64,000 nt of DNA from NCBI GenBank assembly GCA_002286855.1, contig NRSV01000034.1, positions 62,001 through 126,000 on the forward strand, read 5' to 3'. How positions within the stretch are numbered: position 1 is the first letter of the stretch; each line of letters starts with the position of its first letter. The stretch is from Bipolaris cookei (lineage: Eukaryota > Ascomycota > Dothideomycetes > Pleosporales > Pleosporaceae). The position numbers were made by a program, and so were the translations under genes. Below, one piece after another: positions 24,715 to 35,760 of the stretch. A model generated the notes under the pieces. The model was not told the origin of the DNA. It did no database searches and saw only the letters and a program-made list of their open reading frames with translations.

Positions 24715-27100
24715 TGTAAAAAAAAACCCACACAAAAGTAAGATGCAATAGTTTAGAAATGGAAAGATGGAGGATGTCAAAGTCAGTCTTGACACCCCAA
24801 TCAACCAACCTCTATATACCCTCCCTGCCTTACTGGCTACTTTGCCTTCCTCCGTCCGTTCATATTTCCCTTGTGTACATAGTCTCGATTTAGAAACCTT
24901 CCGCCCCAGCAACAGCGTTTCCCGCTACTATCTAGTTAGACTTTCCGCCGATATCACTTTAATATCCTCCCTCCCCCCTGGTCCCCCATTCATCTACCAA
25001 ATAAATTTCACGCCTTGCAATTGAAGAATAACGGATATCCCCGGCGGTCGGGTCACGTAGCGGCGCGATGGGCCTTGAGATGTCACGGGCTAGAGTAAGA
25101 TTTGCTATGTGCGTGCTAGGGAAGTTAGGAGATAGGTGGAATGGCTGGGTGCTGCGGTGGCTAGGGTGAACTTACGGTGGTGAAAATGAGGGGCTTGGGT
25201 GTACAAAGATGTGTATGTGTGTGTGTGTGTGTGTGTGTAGATTGCGTGCCCGTTTGGTCTAGTACGGGAGACGCCCTTACCATTTGCGGTGTTTTGCGTC
25301 TGGAGGGGCTAGGGAAAAGTTACGTACTTAGAGCATTAGGTGATTTGGCGGAGGGGGTTAGTGGTTAGTGCTAGTTTGATGGATGTGCGTATGGACGGCG
25401 CATGGCTTGGGCGTGTGAGGCGTGGTGTTTGGATTCGATGCTAGGACCGGTGGCGATAGAGTGCGTAGTGGCTCTTTACTATTTCCGGGGCGCATAATTG
25501 GATGTGGGATTGGGTCATTGAGCAAAGGAAAGGAAGGTATCTACACAGTTGGGTCCCGCCCCATGTACGTTGTGTATTGTATCGTATGCAGTCAGTATCT
25601 GATACCCCCCCGCCAACCGCCACTCCGCCCCCCAGTCGTTTGTGCCGCTTTTCTTCTTTCTTTTTCACGGGTCATGCGCTGGCATCTAGGGTAAGCAGAG
25701 TGGGATGTGCTAGCGCACCGTATGGGTTGTTGTTGGGGGGATCGAAGCACCCAGCTTTACATAAACACATCGTCGTGACGTGATGCATCTTGTCAACCAT
25801 TCCCAAAAAAAAAACTCCAGCTTTTGAGTTCTTCAATCAAACATCGCCATTTAGAATTACTCTCTGCTAGTTCAGCTCAGTACCTTAAATCTACGCTCAA
25901 GAACTATTATATACTTCCAAACACTGATCGAAAGTCCTTCAAGTAAGATCTTGGGTGTAAATTTTCCTATTGGACTAGCCGCACGCGTGGTTCGCGGTCT
26001 AGAATCTAGTTTTTATGATTGGGTTTAAAGCGACGAGCCCGGCGACCAAGAGAACGGAGGTGCTGCGAGATCTGGTTTGGTCCAATTGTGGGCGTCGGAC
26101 CGTTTATGGTTGCTTCCTGATATGGGCCGGACGCATATACGCGCGCTCCCGCGGGGATCTGCATTACGACCCCTTTTGTCCTATTCTGTACATCTGAGGT
26201 TGTCCGCGGGGAACTCAGGGTTTGCTGCCAATAGCGGTGATGCTATTTGCCAGGATAGACTGTATGTACGATTTGGTGTTGGCTATGTATGGTTTAGAGC
26301 ATTTGGGGAGTTCCCGCGCTGACATGCGATCTCGGTTTAGTTGTGCTGATCGCATCTCGATTTGAGCATCCTGCCTGTCGTTTCAAGGATGCACCGGTCA
26401 TGAGACAGCGGAACGATGGTTTTCTGCGTTGAAACCTGAATGGCGCAGGTGGCATTCGTACTATTGGCGATGGAGCAGGGGAGAGGTAGGATTGCATAGT
26501 GTATGTGGCTTGAGAAGGCGCCGAGGAGCAGTTGCGCCGGTCAGAATCGGCAAAGACTAGTCTCTCGCTTGGTAAAGACATCTCGATTTACGGAAAAGGG
26601 GGAGGGTATCGACTACTGATTGAAGACAAGACTGTCCTCATCCATGGCTGCTTGGGTGTGCATTCGCACACACTTACTCCGCGGGACACGGCTCAGCTTT
26701 TGCGAGTTGCGCTGACATTGACATCATGATAGGTTAATACCTTACCGATAATCTGCCAAATTTGAAAAAGGGCAAGCAGATGGAGACTCGATCAAGTTAT
26801 TCTTTCATGGCGTTTCCTGAATAATACGCTCTGCAGTGGCTGCGCACAGGCTATTACGTTACATTCTCTAACAACCAGGTGCAGACCATGTGCTGGCTAC
26901 ACATAATCAAGGATAAGGTTTGGTCTAAGCGCAGAACAAAATCACATAGCCACATTACTCAATCGACAATATTTGCAAAGCTCAGCTGAATTTTGACCGT
27001 GTTGAATCTAAGAGATACGAAACATGTTGGAGCCAACTTGATAACTATCGTCCATCACAGTCAGCTGACTTAACCCTAGTTGGTTTGTGATTGAGCTCCT
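24715..27100. other. Gene-poor stretch with TG microsatellite
   Basis: Holds the peroxidase promoter (TATA-like ATATATAC near 24811) and then about 2 kb without a supported gene. A (TG)n microsatellite lies at 25214-25239. Base composition becomes more AT-rich from about 26700 onward. Confidence 0.45.
25214..25239 (+). repeat. (TG)n microsatellite
   Basis: About twelve TG/GT dinucleotides with one interrupting base, seen directly. Confidence 0.85.
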
Positions 27101-28019
27101 CTTGCTATGCATATCAGAATTAAAAGTGAGACCATGCTTTCGTCTGGATGTTTCTTGGTCTTTGGCCGATCCCAATCTTGGCCAGTGGGCTGGTGGTCAT
27201 TTCAACCAGCTTCAGATTTGTTAAAATGGCGTTGACCAGGATGATATCACTACCATCTCCAACCAAATGTTTGTCATCGCTGACCAAGCATTGGCCCATA
27301 CATATCTTGATGTTTTCATGTTTGACAGAACCGTTGACCGCATTAGCAATCTCAACGGCTACCACTTGGCAGTTTTCCTTAGGTACTTCTCGTAAACTGT
27401 GAAGAATGTCCTCCTTCAGAATAGATCTTTTCCTGGCGTGAATGCCGAATTTGATCAGCTCCTTGATTTAGAGGACAACACGGAACATTGCAACGCATAT
27501 GGATTTCCTTCTTTCTTTGCAGTCCTGAGAAGCGTTTAAATCTCAACAAAGCGATAGCGTGACGCCGAGAGAGCCCACTGGTGTAGAGCATAGTACACAT
27601 GATGAGTGATGGTCGAACAAAGTCATATTGCAGTCGGCTCGGGGTTTCTCGCAATGAGCTCTGCCTTCACGTTGATAAAATACCAGAAGATCTTAGTTAC
27701 TGTGCCTGCAACTTGACCAACGTAGCTGTGATTCTGCTGCAATAACAAATGGCGATGATAACGGCAAAGCTACCACATGTGCAGGATTACTGCCTAAGCG
27801 AAAGCGTATGAAGACGCGTGTGATGGTCAAGGTGGCAATATGAACTTGTATGACAAGAGGTACTAAATCCAAATGTTCAGGTCTTTGTAACTTTTAGATG
27901 ATATAATGTGAGTATATAGCGAGATTGCCACTCTGCCAAACCCCCACTAATATCACAACCATTACAAGACTATTGCAATGCAATCATGGTAGGAGATAGA
28001 AATCGTAATAGACTATTCT
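27101..28019. other. AT-rich repeat-like stretch
   Basis: Contains broken reading-frame remnants on both strands, for example around 27120-27365 and 27410-27540. None can be assigned to a family. Composition and neighbours suggest decayed mobile DNA. Confidence 0.35.
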
Positions 28020-28350
28020 ATATAGAATCTACTTCAGCATCTTGCTTACATGTATGCAAGTTATGTTCTGTCTTACTACAGCGTTTATAATGTCTTTGCG
28101 ACGGCTCACCTACCTTGGCGCGCGCTCTCTTCTTTATCTTCTTCCTATTACTACGCACCCTAAACTCTCTTTGAGTTGCTAGACTCTCTCTTTCTTTAAT
28201 TATTAGAGTCTCTCCCTTCTACACTTGCTTTCTTTTATAAGATCTTCGTTGTGTAGCGGCTTAATTAGCTACCTTAAGCTTAGAGACGCGTTTTTGCGCC
28301 AATACCAGCTTCTGCGCAATAATCATAGTGCCTTTAGCTAGATTTTTAAA
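28020..28350 (-). pseudogene. Heavily decayed pogo-like transposase C-terminal fragment
   Basis: Minus-strand translation is colinear with the intact C-terminal fragment at 58779-59069. It shows the shared KLVLAQK segment, a basic middle part, ARAKVGEPSQR, and a degraded knuckle followed by TCKQ and EVDS. The cysteines of the knuckle are partly lost and stop codons are present. The changes are mostly of the C-to-T or G-to-A kind, consistent with RIP. It belongs to the same family as the element whose terminus is at 58651. Confidence 0.65.
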
Positions 28351-28756
28351 GGCAACTACTACAGTTGATAATGAACTGTCTATATGCCTCTAAATCCTCT
28401 GCTTTACTAGCGTTAATTGCGACCCTAGTTCTAGGATATTGTGTTACAAGTAACAAAAAGATTCTCTCCCTGGCGTGGTGCGAAGGGTTGAAGGCTAACC
28501 GCCGTACACGTCAGAAGGTAATGATCATCACGGGGCGCCGGTTACATGATGTGCCATCCCACTAGGATGCAAAATCCCGACGAAAGAGGTTACGAGAGGG
28601 ATGGCAAGACTGGAAGCAATGAGGATATAAGGGTGGATGGATTTCATTATTACTCTCGTTTTGGTCAACTCAAATTGTACTTTCTTACTAGTTACTTTAC
28701 TTCGCAAGATTTTTACTTTGTTGTTCTATCTAGCATAGATGGAATTGATTGTCTTT

Positions 28757-28893
28757 ACCTTTGGTTACATCCATAACTCTTTTTCACTATGAATCGCTAG
28801 ACAAATCGTATGGCTTACCGCAGATTACTGTCTCACCCTAACCCGGACTGAGACTAGGGAAGTATAGCCAAACCCCGTGTAACAACTAGGCAG
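28757..28893 (+). repeat. Dispersed repeat, copy 1
   Basis: Shares about 130 bp, at roughly 75-80% identity by eye, with 53385-53508. Both contain GGTTACATCCATAACTC, CCCTAACCCGGAC and end in CCCCGTGTAA. The differences are largely transitions. It could be the terminal part of an LTR or other element; the family is unknown. Confidence 0.65.
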
Positions 28894-29833
28894 TGCCAGG
28901 TAACGAGATTGTATTCGATAAAGAGCTAGGCTCTGGCCTACGTAGCTATCTATATACTATACTGATTGCCTAAGCAACAATTGGGCCGGGCAGGCAGAGT
29001 AAACAAGGTCGTAGACGAGGACAAGAGGCGAAGGACGTTAGCCCATTACAGACATTACTTTTAATAGTTGTATTGGGGTAGAAGTTGGTGGGGTTTTGTC
29101 AGAGTGGCGGTCTCGCTGTACACTCACGTTACAAGTAATTCAAAATTCAATTTCAGCCCTCGTCTTGAAGCAGCTGCAGATCTCCGAAGACTATGAACAG
29201 CTGCTTAAACATAGTCCCTTATGGCATAGTAGTCTCAATTAGATTGTTAGGGCATATTGTTCTTGCAAATCAACTACTACTAAGGAATGCTATTTCAGAG
29301 TAATTTATACCAACACTAGCGTACCCATTGGTGTTGCTATGTTTGGCCGTATCGTGATAGCATTGCCGATAGACCCTCTTGTGCTACAACAGATGGGCGT
29401 GGCCAGCCAAAAGAAGCTTCATTGTTCTACATACAGGTAGATTCATGGTGACCAAACCTCTAAATTTGAACCAAAAATACATTTTCATGCGGTTGGGCCC
29501 AGGTTACCTCATGTATTTCGTACCGTGATGTCGCCTAGAAGCAATTCTAGGAATTCTAGATAAATAATTCTCAGGTGTTCAGGGCTCATGCACAACATAT
29601 CCGATATCATTTTTACCTATCTCAAAGATAGATTTTGGGATGGAGTCTTTGGGTTCGCATTGCCTATAATCGCGTTATCATCATCGTGGTGTGTTCGAGC
29701 AACCAGATAGGCCTTTAAGTCTTGTTAACCACTGGCTGACAGGCAGACGACAGGGAAAACCAACATACCTACACTTCCTCATACTATGTACAACGGCATC
29801 GTAGTATGCAAATAAGCTGTCTCAACACTGATA
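28894..29833. other. Gene-free, repeat-rich stretch
   Basis: No supported gene. AT-rich with many stop codons in all frames; probably decayed mobile DNA. Confidence 0.4.
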
Positions 29834-29896
29834 ACGTAAAAGACCACTGAGCCGGACACTTTTTCTTGGCATTGCGAACATCACTTCCGAAGTAAC

Positions 29897-31754
29897 ATGC
29901 CCCAACCACGTGAAGATTTATTAACTCAGTGAGAATGTAGAATTACTCTTGCTATTCAGGCCTATCGTACGGGCCAGTTTAAGAGCATTCGACGCGCTGT
30001 CGCTGTCTACAACGTTCCTTTTCAGCGGCTTTCTGATCGGCTGAAGAAAATCACATTTCAGCTCCAAGCATCCTTAAACCGCCATAAGCTTACTATAACT
30101 GAAGAGCAAACAATCGTACGATATATTCTTGACCTAGAATCACGAGGATTTGCTCCCCGACTGTGCGAACTAGCAGATATGGCAGAGAAACTACTGCGCG
30201 TACGAGATGGCCAACCTTTAGGCAAGAACTGGGCAAAGCGATTTATATCGCGTTCGGACAAGCTTAAAACAGCTTTCATTCGAGCAAAATACCGCCAGAG
30301 AATACAGCAGGAAGATCCAGAGGTTATTAACGCGTGGTTTGAGCTCGTACCAGAGACAATTGAGAAGAATGGGGTTCATTCAGACGACATCCACAACTTT
30401 GATGAAACTGGCTTTCAGATGGGCGTAATTGGTTCAGTGAAAGTAGTTACAGGTGCAGAGCGTCGTATGAGGCCTACTCTTACGCAGTCAGGCAATCGCG
30501 AGTGGGTTACAGTCATTCAGAGCATCTGCGCTGCGGGATACGCTACCCCGCCATTCATTATCTACAAAGGACGCGTCCACATCTCTGCTTGGTACAAAGA
30601 AGCAGATATACCGTACGATTGGAAGCTCTCAGTACCATAGAATGACTGGACGAACAATGAGCTTGGCCTGGCGTGGTTAAAGCACTTTGATGAGTACACA
30701 AAGACGCGTCAGGTGGGGTCGTACAGGCTGCTTGTTCTTGACGGCCATGAGAGCCACCTAACTTAAACCAAGAATTTAAGGACTACTGTCTCGTACGAAG
30801 GATCCTTACTCTTTGCATACCTGCTCATTCATCGCATATACTTCAGCCACTTGATGTTGTCTGCTTTTCGCCTCTTAAGCAGAAGTACTCCCAACGCGTA
30901 CGAGGCTTGGCACGCCACCACGTCTGGCATATTGATAAGAAACTGTCGCACGCGTACGTGCGGTGAATTGATGTGTGTGTTGTTATTTGTAATGCTTTCT
31001 ACAACTGTCTTTTGTACACGACCATTGCAGGAGCTTGTTACATGTAGAATATCAACGTACATCGGCTGTAATTCATGCCGATATATCCTGGCATAGTCTG
31101 CGACACGAACGCTTCCTCCCAGCCTTTCGAGACGCGTTTCGCGACGTGTTTACGTCCGATAACTGCAAGAAGGCCTTTGAAGCAACAGGGGTAGTCCCTA
31201 TCGACGCACAGAGAGTCATTGATTGCCTTGACGTACGCCTTCGTACCCCACCACAGGGAGCTCAGCCAGAAACACCCTGGCAGTCTAAAACACCTAGCAA
31301 CTCGTACGAATTTGGATCACAGTCAAAGCTAGTAAGAGATTCCTTCACACGATCACCAACTACTGCACAAGAAGGCTTCTCAAAGCTTATTAAAGGAGCT
31401 GAGGAGATGCTACATGAGAATGTGCTCATGAAGGCCCGCGTACGAGAGCTTGGAGGGCAATTAGCAGGGGTGGAAGAGCGCCGAGGGCGTAGAAGAAAGA
31501 GGACTCAGATAGGTGGGACACTAAACTTTGGTGCAGGAGCATCGCAGGCAGCTGGAAGTGCTTCTACTAGTCGTACGACATCAAAGAAGGCACGTGGTGG
31601 GGGTAGTCAAGAAAGGGCTCTACCAGGTCAACGGCACTGTGGAACCTGTGGGAGAGCAGGCCATAACGCCCGTACGTGCCAAAAAGATGTAGAAGAAGAT
31701 TCTTTATTAGATACAAGTGAGTTGTATGACGCATCTATAGCTAGTGTAGAGTAA
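29897..31754 (+). pseudogene. Inactivated transposase of element A
   Basis: Reads MPQPREDLL at the start, a psq-type helix-turn-helix (SIRRAVAVYNVP), a CENP-B/Tc5-type DNA-binding segment, then the DDE domain with NFDETGF, LVLDGHESH and LQPLDVV supplying the three acidic residues. Stop codons interrupt it at about 29930 (TGA) and 30638 (TAG), and near 30773 a TAA coincides with a 1-nt frame shift. The TGA and TAG can be derived from CGA and CAG by C-to-T change, as RIP produces. A 162-bp insert splits the conserved HIDK/RFLPAFRDAF stretch. The C terminus after the insert is open for 240 codons and ends in a CGTCGRAGHNARTC knuckle. Not functional as it stands. Confidence 0.88.
30944..31105 (+). 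mobile_element. 162-bp insert with TGTCGCA/TGCGACA ends
   Basis: Sequence that interrupts element A's transposase between residues that are contiguous in the related transposase at 37163-38805 (FLPAF motif). It begins TGTCGCACGCG and ends TCTGCGACA, so its outer 7 bp are inverted repeats. A near-identical sequence, lengthened by extra units, lies at 60211-60477. It contains one 37-bp unit with ATGCC/GGCAT arms. It codes for nothing evident. A target duplication could not be resolved. Confidence 0.7.
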
Positions 31755-31821
31755 TTCAAGTTTTTGTACATGATGTTCGCAAATGCCAAGAAAAAGTGTC
31801 CGGCTCAGTGGTCTTTTACGT

Positions 31822-32734
31822 TAATAACAATACTACACCACAGTATATAATTATTCTCGAGAAGTTCTTGCTAAAATCAACTGTGCGAGTAAGCACACTT
31901 CATATACTGGTGACTATAATGTTGGCACGGCAAAGGCCTTAATTGAATCAAACAACTGCAGTTGCATAAAACACTAAAATGAAGACTTGACTGATTCGAC
32001 TAGCTACTGGGCTATTGACGTAGCTATATACTCAGCAATAGCAGGCAAGGCTGCGACTGTTGACACGTGTTCCCCTGCCAAGGCGCGTATACCCTTGCTG
32101 ACATTTTTATGCCCGTAGTATTACTGAGGTAAGACTGGTGTCGCCAGCTCGACTCCAATATATGTCCCAACATATAAGATTCTACTTAAACATAATCTTC
32201 ATAGATTTTCGTATGAAAGATCTCTTGACTTTTCTGATCTCACATACAGCGCAACCCTATCGCTTCCATTCTGGATTGTAAAAAAAAGTAGCTCATCCCT
32301 CGACGTATAATTCTGGAACAAAACATTTGGTCGCAGAGTTTCCATGGGCTGTGCATATACCCTCTCCATGACATACGTACTTTTTCAATTTAGTGTGGAC
32401 GTCCTAATTCGGATCATAGATACTCAGTGTTAAATGAATCACCCCATGGAAGAAGGACATTTGGATCGTTGAGACATTTCGTAGTAGCCTTTACCATCTA
32501 TGACAATGCATACGCGGTCAAATAGCCATAAACCAATATCTAGAAACGCGTTAACTTTTTTAGCGGCGATATCGCCGCCGCTACAGTAACAAACAAGACA
32601 GTCACTATGGTCGCAATACGGTGGGGGGTCATGTAACTGCTAAGTAAACTAATAACCAAGGTATATTCTGCAAAGTATAGCATTGCTTAATGACGCGAAC
32701 CGTTTCCCAAAATTCATCCATCGACCTAAATCCA
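31822..32734. other. Gene-free stretch
   Basis: About 0.9 kb between element A and the SNF2 gene. AT-rich; no supported gene. The proximal part should include the 3' UTR of the SNF2 gene. Confidence 0.45.
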
Positions 32735-35497
32735 TTAAGCCCGCAACCCCTCCATGAGCGCACCTTCTTCCCTCTTCCCCACAGCCTGGAAAACAGCGTC
32801 GTCTCCACCAACATCTAGTCCCTTCTCCGCTCGCTCATACGCCTCATCACTCCTATCCAACAAGATTTCTAGCTCTTCTTTACCCAACAACTTCCCGCCT
32901 TGACTTGCCTCATTGATATCGTACTTTTCTCCATCACTTCTCCTCAAAAGCTTCTGAAGTTCTTCAAGTTCCTGCTCCTTCTCTGAGCTTCTTGTTCCAC
33001 CTCGATCGTTCCGCACACCACCCTTTCGAATGACGAGCTTTTCCAGACGACGTTTCGCTTCAGCAGACTCAAGAAGTTTTTGTTCTACGGTGTTGCGCGT
33101 CGCAAACCGGTAGACAACAACGTTGCGTGTTTGGCCAATACGATGTGCGCGATCCATGGCCTGGAGATCCTGTTGGGGGTTCCAATCGCTGTCAAAAAGT
33201 ATGACCGTATCTGCTGCTGCTAGATTGATACCTTGACCACCTGCACGTGTGGACAATATGAAAATGTCGGCTGCTTCTTTTGTGGCGGATGACGGTTTGT
33301 TGAATGCCAAGATTTGATCCTGCCGGTCGGTTTGTGCTACGGAACCATCTATGCGAGAATAGTTCCAGGCGCGGAGGTTCAGATAGTAACCAAGGAGATC
33401 GAGGGTTGTTGTGAACTGAGAGAAGATGAGAACTTTGTGGCCACGGGCTATAAGCTCTGGGAGAATGGAATCCAGTAGGAGCATCTTGCCCGAAGTTGAT
33501 ACGAGCGTCTCATCTGGTTCTGTCTCTGATGCAAAAGTCTCAGCCCCGTCCGTGTCGACTTTGATGAATGGATTAAAGAAGTTGTACGGCGAATTACAAC
33601 ATAGCCGAAGTTGCATGATGGGATTACCAAGCTTCTTCTGCATGAGTTGACGTTTCGCGATTTCGAATGTTGCTGCGCGTATCTTCTCGTCCTCGGCATC
33701 CGAACTAAGGTCTTCATCATCCTCATCTTCTGACTCTGGCTTGTCCAAGTTGGCGAAGTACTTTTGGTCACTGACCTCCTCGTAATTCTTCTTTGGGCGA
33801 CCTCGGCTTCGGGTTGATGCGACAGATGAAGGAGTTCCAGCGCGGGAAGTCTTTGCACTCTTGTTGGGAATACACGTGTCGCTCAGAGCTTTGCGCTTAT
33901 TACTGCCGTTGTTACTGCGAATGCTCAACGGTGTCCCCGCTCGACTACTGAGACCGATACTGAGTCTTTCCACTACCTTGTCCTCAAGATAAGACCGGCT
34001 GGTACCATCAAGGATGGCTTGGTAAAGCTCACGTTGCATCGAGGTCAATGGTGCATACAAGACGTACTCGCGCTTCTTCGGCATTAAGCTTTCGACATCC
34101 GTCTTGACACGACGCAACAGGAAAGGCTTCAACACTGCATGCAGTGACTTGACCAAATATTGTTGACGTTCTTCCGATAATAACTGTTCAAAACTGGCTT
34201 TGTCCTTCAGCCCGGAAAAGTCAAACCAGCTCTCAAATGTAGAGAGTTTGTCGAACACTGTAGGTAGAAGGAAATGAAGCAGCGACCACAACTCTGTCAG
34301 GTTGTTTTGTAATGGTGTACCTGTAATAAGCAGACGATTTGCGGATTGAAATTGTTGCAGCTCACGAATTAGTCTGCAATCGAGATTCTTGATGCGGTGG
34401 CCTTCGTCAATGATGATGAATTGCCAGCCGAAACTTGTAAGGTATTTGCGGTCGTTCATGCAAATTTCGTAGCTTGTAACCATGATGGGAAAGTCAGCTG
34501 TGCCGGGGTTCCGTAATCTAGTTCTGCGCAATCTCTCACGCTCTTTCTTGTCGCCGTGGTAAAGCATGACCGGCATGCTTGGTGTCCACTTCTCAAATTC
34601 CGCAACCCAATTGCTCGTAGTGCTGAGTGGTGCGGCAATAAGAAAAGGACCATACGACTTGTTCTCCCAAAGATGAGCTAGCATGGAAATGGTCTGTATA
34701 GTCTTGCCCAAACCCATCTCGTCAGCCAAAATACCATTGATACCGTTATTGTATAGCGACACCATCCACTCGAGCCCCTCCAGCTGGTATGACCGCATTG
34801 TACCACCGGTGACGAGTTTGGGCTGTCTTGCAGACTTCAAATTCGTCATTCCGATATCGCCTGTCTTGACATTGTCTTTGTCGTCTTCTGTTGCTTTTAC
34901 AGTATCTGCTTTTTTCTTCAGCTCTTCTTTACTGAAGTAACTAGATATGTCCGATTGCTGCCTCTTTGGCCCTTCTCGACCTTTGGTATCTTGTTTCTTG
35001 GGTCTCCCGCGCCCCTTCTTCGGTACCGTGTCTGCTTGTTCTGTATTCGCTGTCGCCGTTTCGTTTGCTGTGCTTCTACGCGTAGCTCGTCTCTGCGATT
35101 CGGCTGCCGTCTTCTCCGCGTTCCTTTCACGTGCTGAGGTCTCGCCTTTGGTCTTCTTGTCTTGCGCCTCTTCCTCTTCCTCCTGCTTTTGCATTTGCTG
35201 GAGCATCACTGACGCATACAACTTCGATTTGTTCATGAGAAACTCCAATTGCTGGAACTTTTTATCCAATGCCTCCTTGCCACTCTTAATGTCCGCCTTC
35301 CTCTCCTTCTCTAATTGCGCGTCGTATTTCGCGTCTTCTTTCTCGCGCTGTATCCTCATGCGCTCTTCTTCTGCCTGCATCAGTTGTGACACATTGTCCT
35401 TTTCCATGGTGGCAGGTGGCGGCGATGACGCAGGTGTAGAAGGGGATTTAGATATCGCGCTCATAGCAGGGAGTGATGGGATTGTGCAACAGGCCAT
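32735..35497 (-). CDS. mus-30: SNF2 chromatin remodeller, LSH/HELLS/DDM1 type
   Basis: A nuclear ATP-dependent nucleosome remodeller; relatives are plant DDM1, mammalian LSH, yeast Irc5 and Neurospora MUS-30, which act in genome stability and, outside yeasts, in silencing of repeats. A single exon of 920 residues. The N-terminal third is charged and coiled-coil-like (about 40-120), with an AT-hook GRGRPKK near 162-168. The ATPase core starts MRSYQLEGLEWM. Walker A is DEMGLGKT near 259-266, and the Walker B box is DEGH near 364-367. A second AT-hook (RGRPKK) lies in the insertion before the second helicase lobe, which shows STRAGGQGINLAAADTV and RAHRIGQTR. A second in-frame ATG at 35464 (MSAISKSP) may be the true start. 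Confidence 0.92.
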   Translation of the reverse strand: MACCTIPSLPAMSAISKSPSTPASSPPPATMEKDNVSQLMQAEEERMRIQREKEDAKYDAQLEKERKADIKSGKEALDKKFQQLEFLMNKSKLYASVMLQQMQKQEEEEEAQDKKTKGETSARERNAEKTAAESQRRATRRSTANETATANTEQADTVPKKGRGRPKKQDTKGREGPKRQQSDISSYFSKEELKKKADTVKATEDDKDNVKTGDIGMTNLKSARQPKLVTGGTMRSYQLEGLEWMVSLYNNGINGILADEMGLGKTIQTISMLAHLWENKSYGPFLIAAPLSTTSNWVAEFEKWTPSMPVMLYHGDKKERERLRRTRLRNPGTADFPIMVTSYEICMNDRKYLTSFGWQFIIIDEGHRIKNLDCRLIRELQQFQSANRLLITGTPLQNNLTELWSLLHFLLPTVFDKLSTFESWFDFSGLKDKASFEQLLSEERQQYLVKSLHAVLKPFLLRRVKTDVESLMPKKREYVLYAPLTSMQRELYQAILDGTSRSYLEDKVVERLSIGLSSRAGTPLSIRSNNGSNKRKALSDTCIPNKSAKTSRAGTPSSVASTRSRGRPKKNYEEVSDQKYFANLDKPESEDEDDEDLSSDAEDEKIRAATFEIAKRQLMQKKLGNPIMQLRLCCNSPYNFFNPFIKVDTDGAETFASETEPDETLVSTSGKMLLLDSILPELIARGHKVLIFSQFTTTLDLLGYYLNLRAWNYSRIDGSVAQTDRQDQILAFNKPSSATKEAADIFILSTRAGGQGINLAAADTVILFDSDWNPQQDLQAMDRAHRIGQTRNVVVYRFATRNTVEQKLLESAEAKRRLEKLVIRKGGVRNDRGGTRSSEKEQELEELQKLLRRSDGEKYDINEASQGGKLLGKEELEILLDRSDEAYERAEKGLDVGGDDAVFQAVGKREEGALMEGLRA

Positions 35498-35760
35498 AAA
35501 TTAAAAACAAGGGAGAAGTATCGCAATGTAGTAATTATCAGTGCTGGTATCAGGGATAAGTGGCGACAAACCCTTTGAACGGGGTGGTTGTCTATGGGGG
35601 TCGCGACAAAGGAAGACGCGCTAGGCGAGAAATCGATGACGATATCTCCAACGCGCGATACGCCCCTGAACTTAATTACTATCTGCCACACATCAACCAC
35701 TTCAGCTCCACTGTTCTTTTTTTTGCATAGAACGGTATGAACAGCTACACGTGAGCTTCC

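Larger units (their letters stand above)
29834..31821 (+). mobile_element. Pogo-like DNA transposon A with nearly perfect TIRs
   Basis: A 1,988-bp element flanked by TA target duplications (29832-29833 and 31822-31823). The terminal inverted repeats begin ACGTAAAAGACCACTGAGCC and match over about 50 bp with a single 1-nt indel. The element carries one broken transposase reading frame and a 162-bp internal insert (30944-31105). TA duplications and a DDE transposase with an N-terminal helix-turn-helix place it in the Tc1/mariner superfamily, pogo/Fot1 branch. Confidence 0.92.

Noticed and set aside
24812..24912. Upstream in-frame extension of the peroxidase beyond MYFLRV
   Set aside because: It would place charged residues before the signal peptide; the ATG at 24714 gives a normal secreted N terminus.
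30950..31033. The start of the 162-bp insert as a spliceosomal intron of the transposase
   Set aside because: A GT..AG reading (GTGCGG to TTGCAG) leaves the following segment with a stop before the conserved FLPAF, and the same sequence exists outside the transposon, so an insertion explains it better.
34947..35504. 185-codon plus-strand Ser/Cys-rich frame
   Set aside because: Antisense of the charged N-terminal part of the SNF2 gene.
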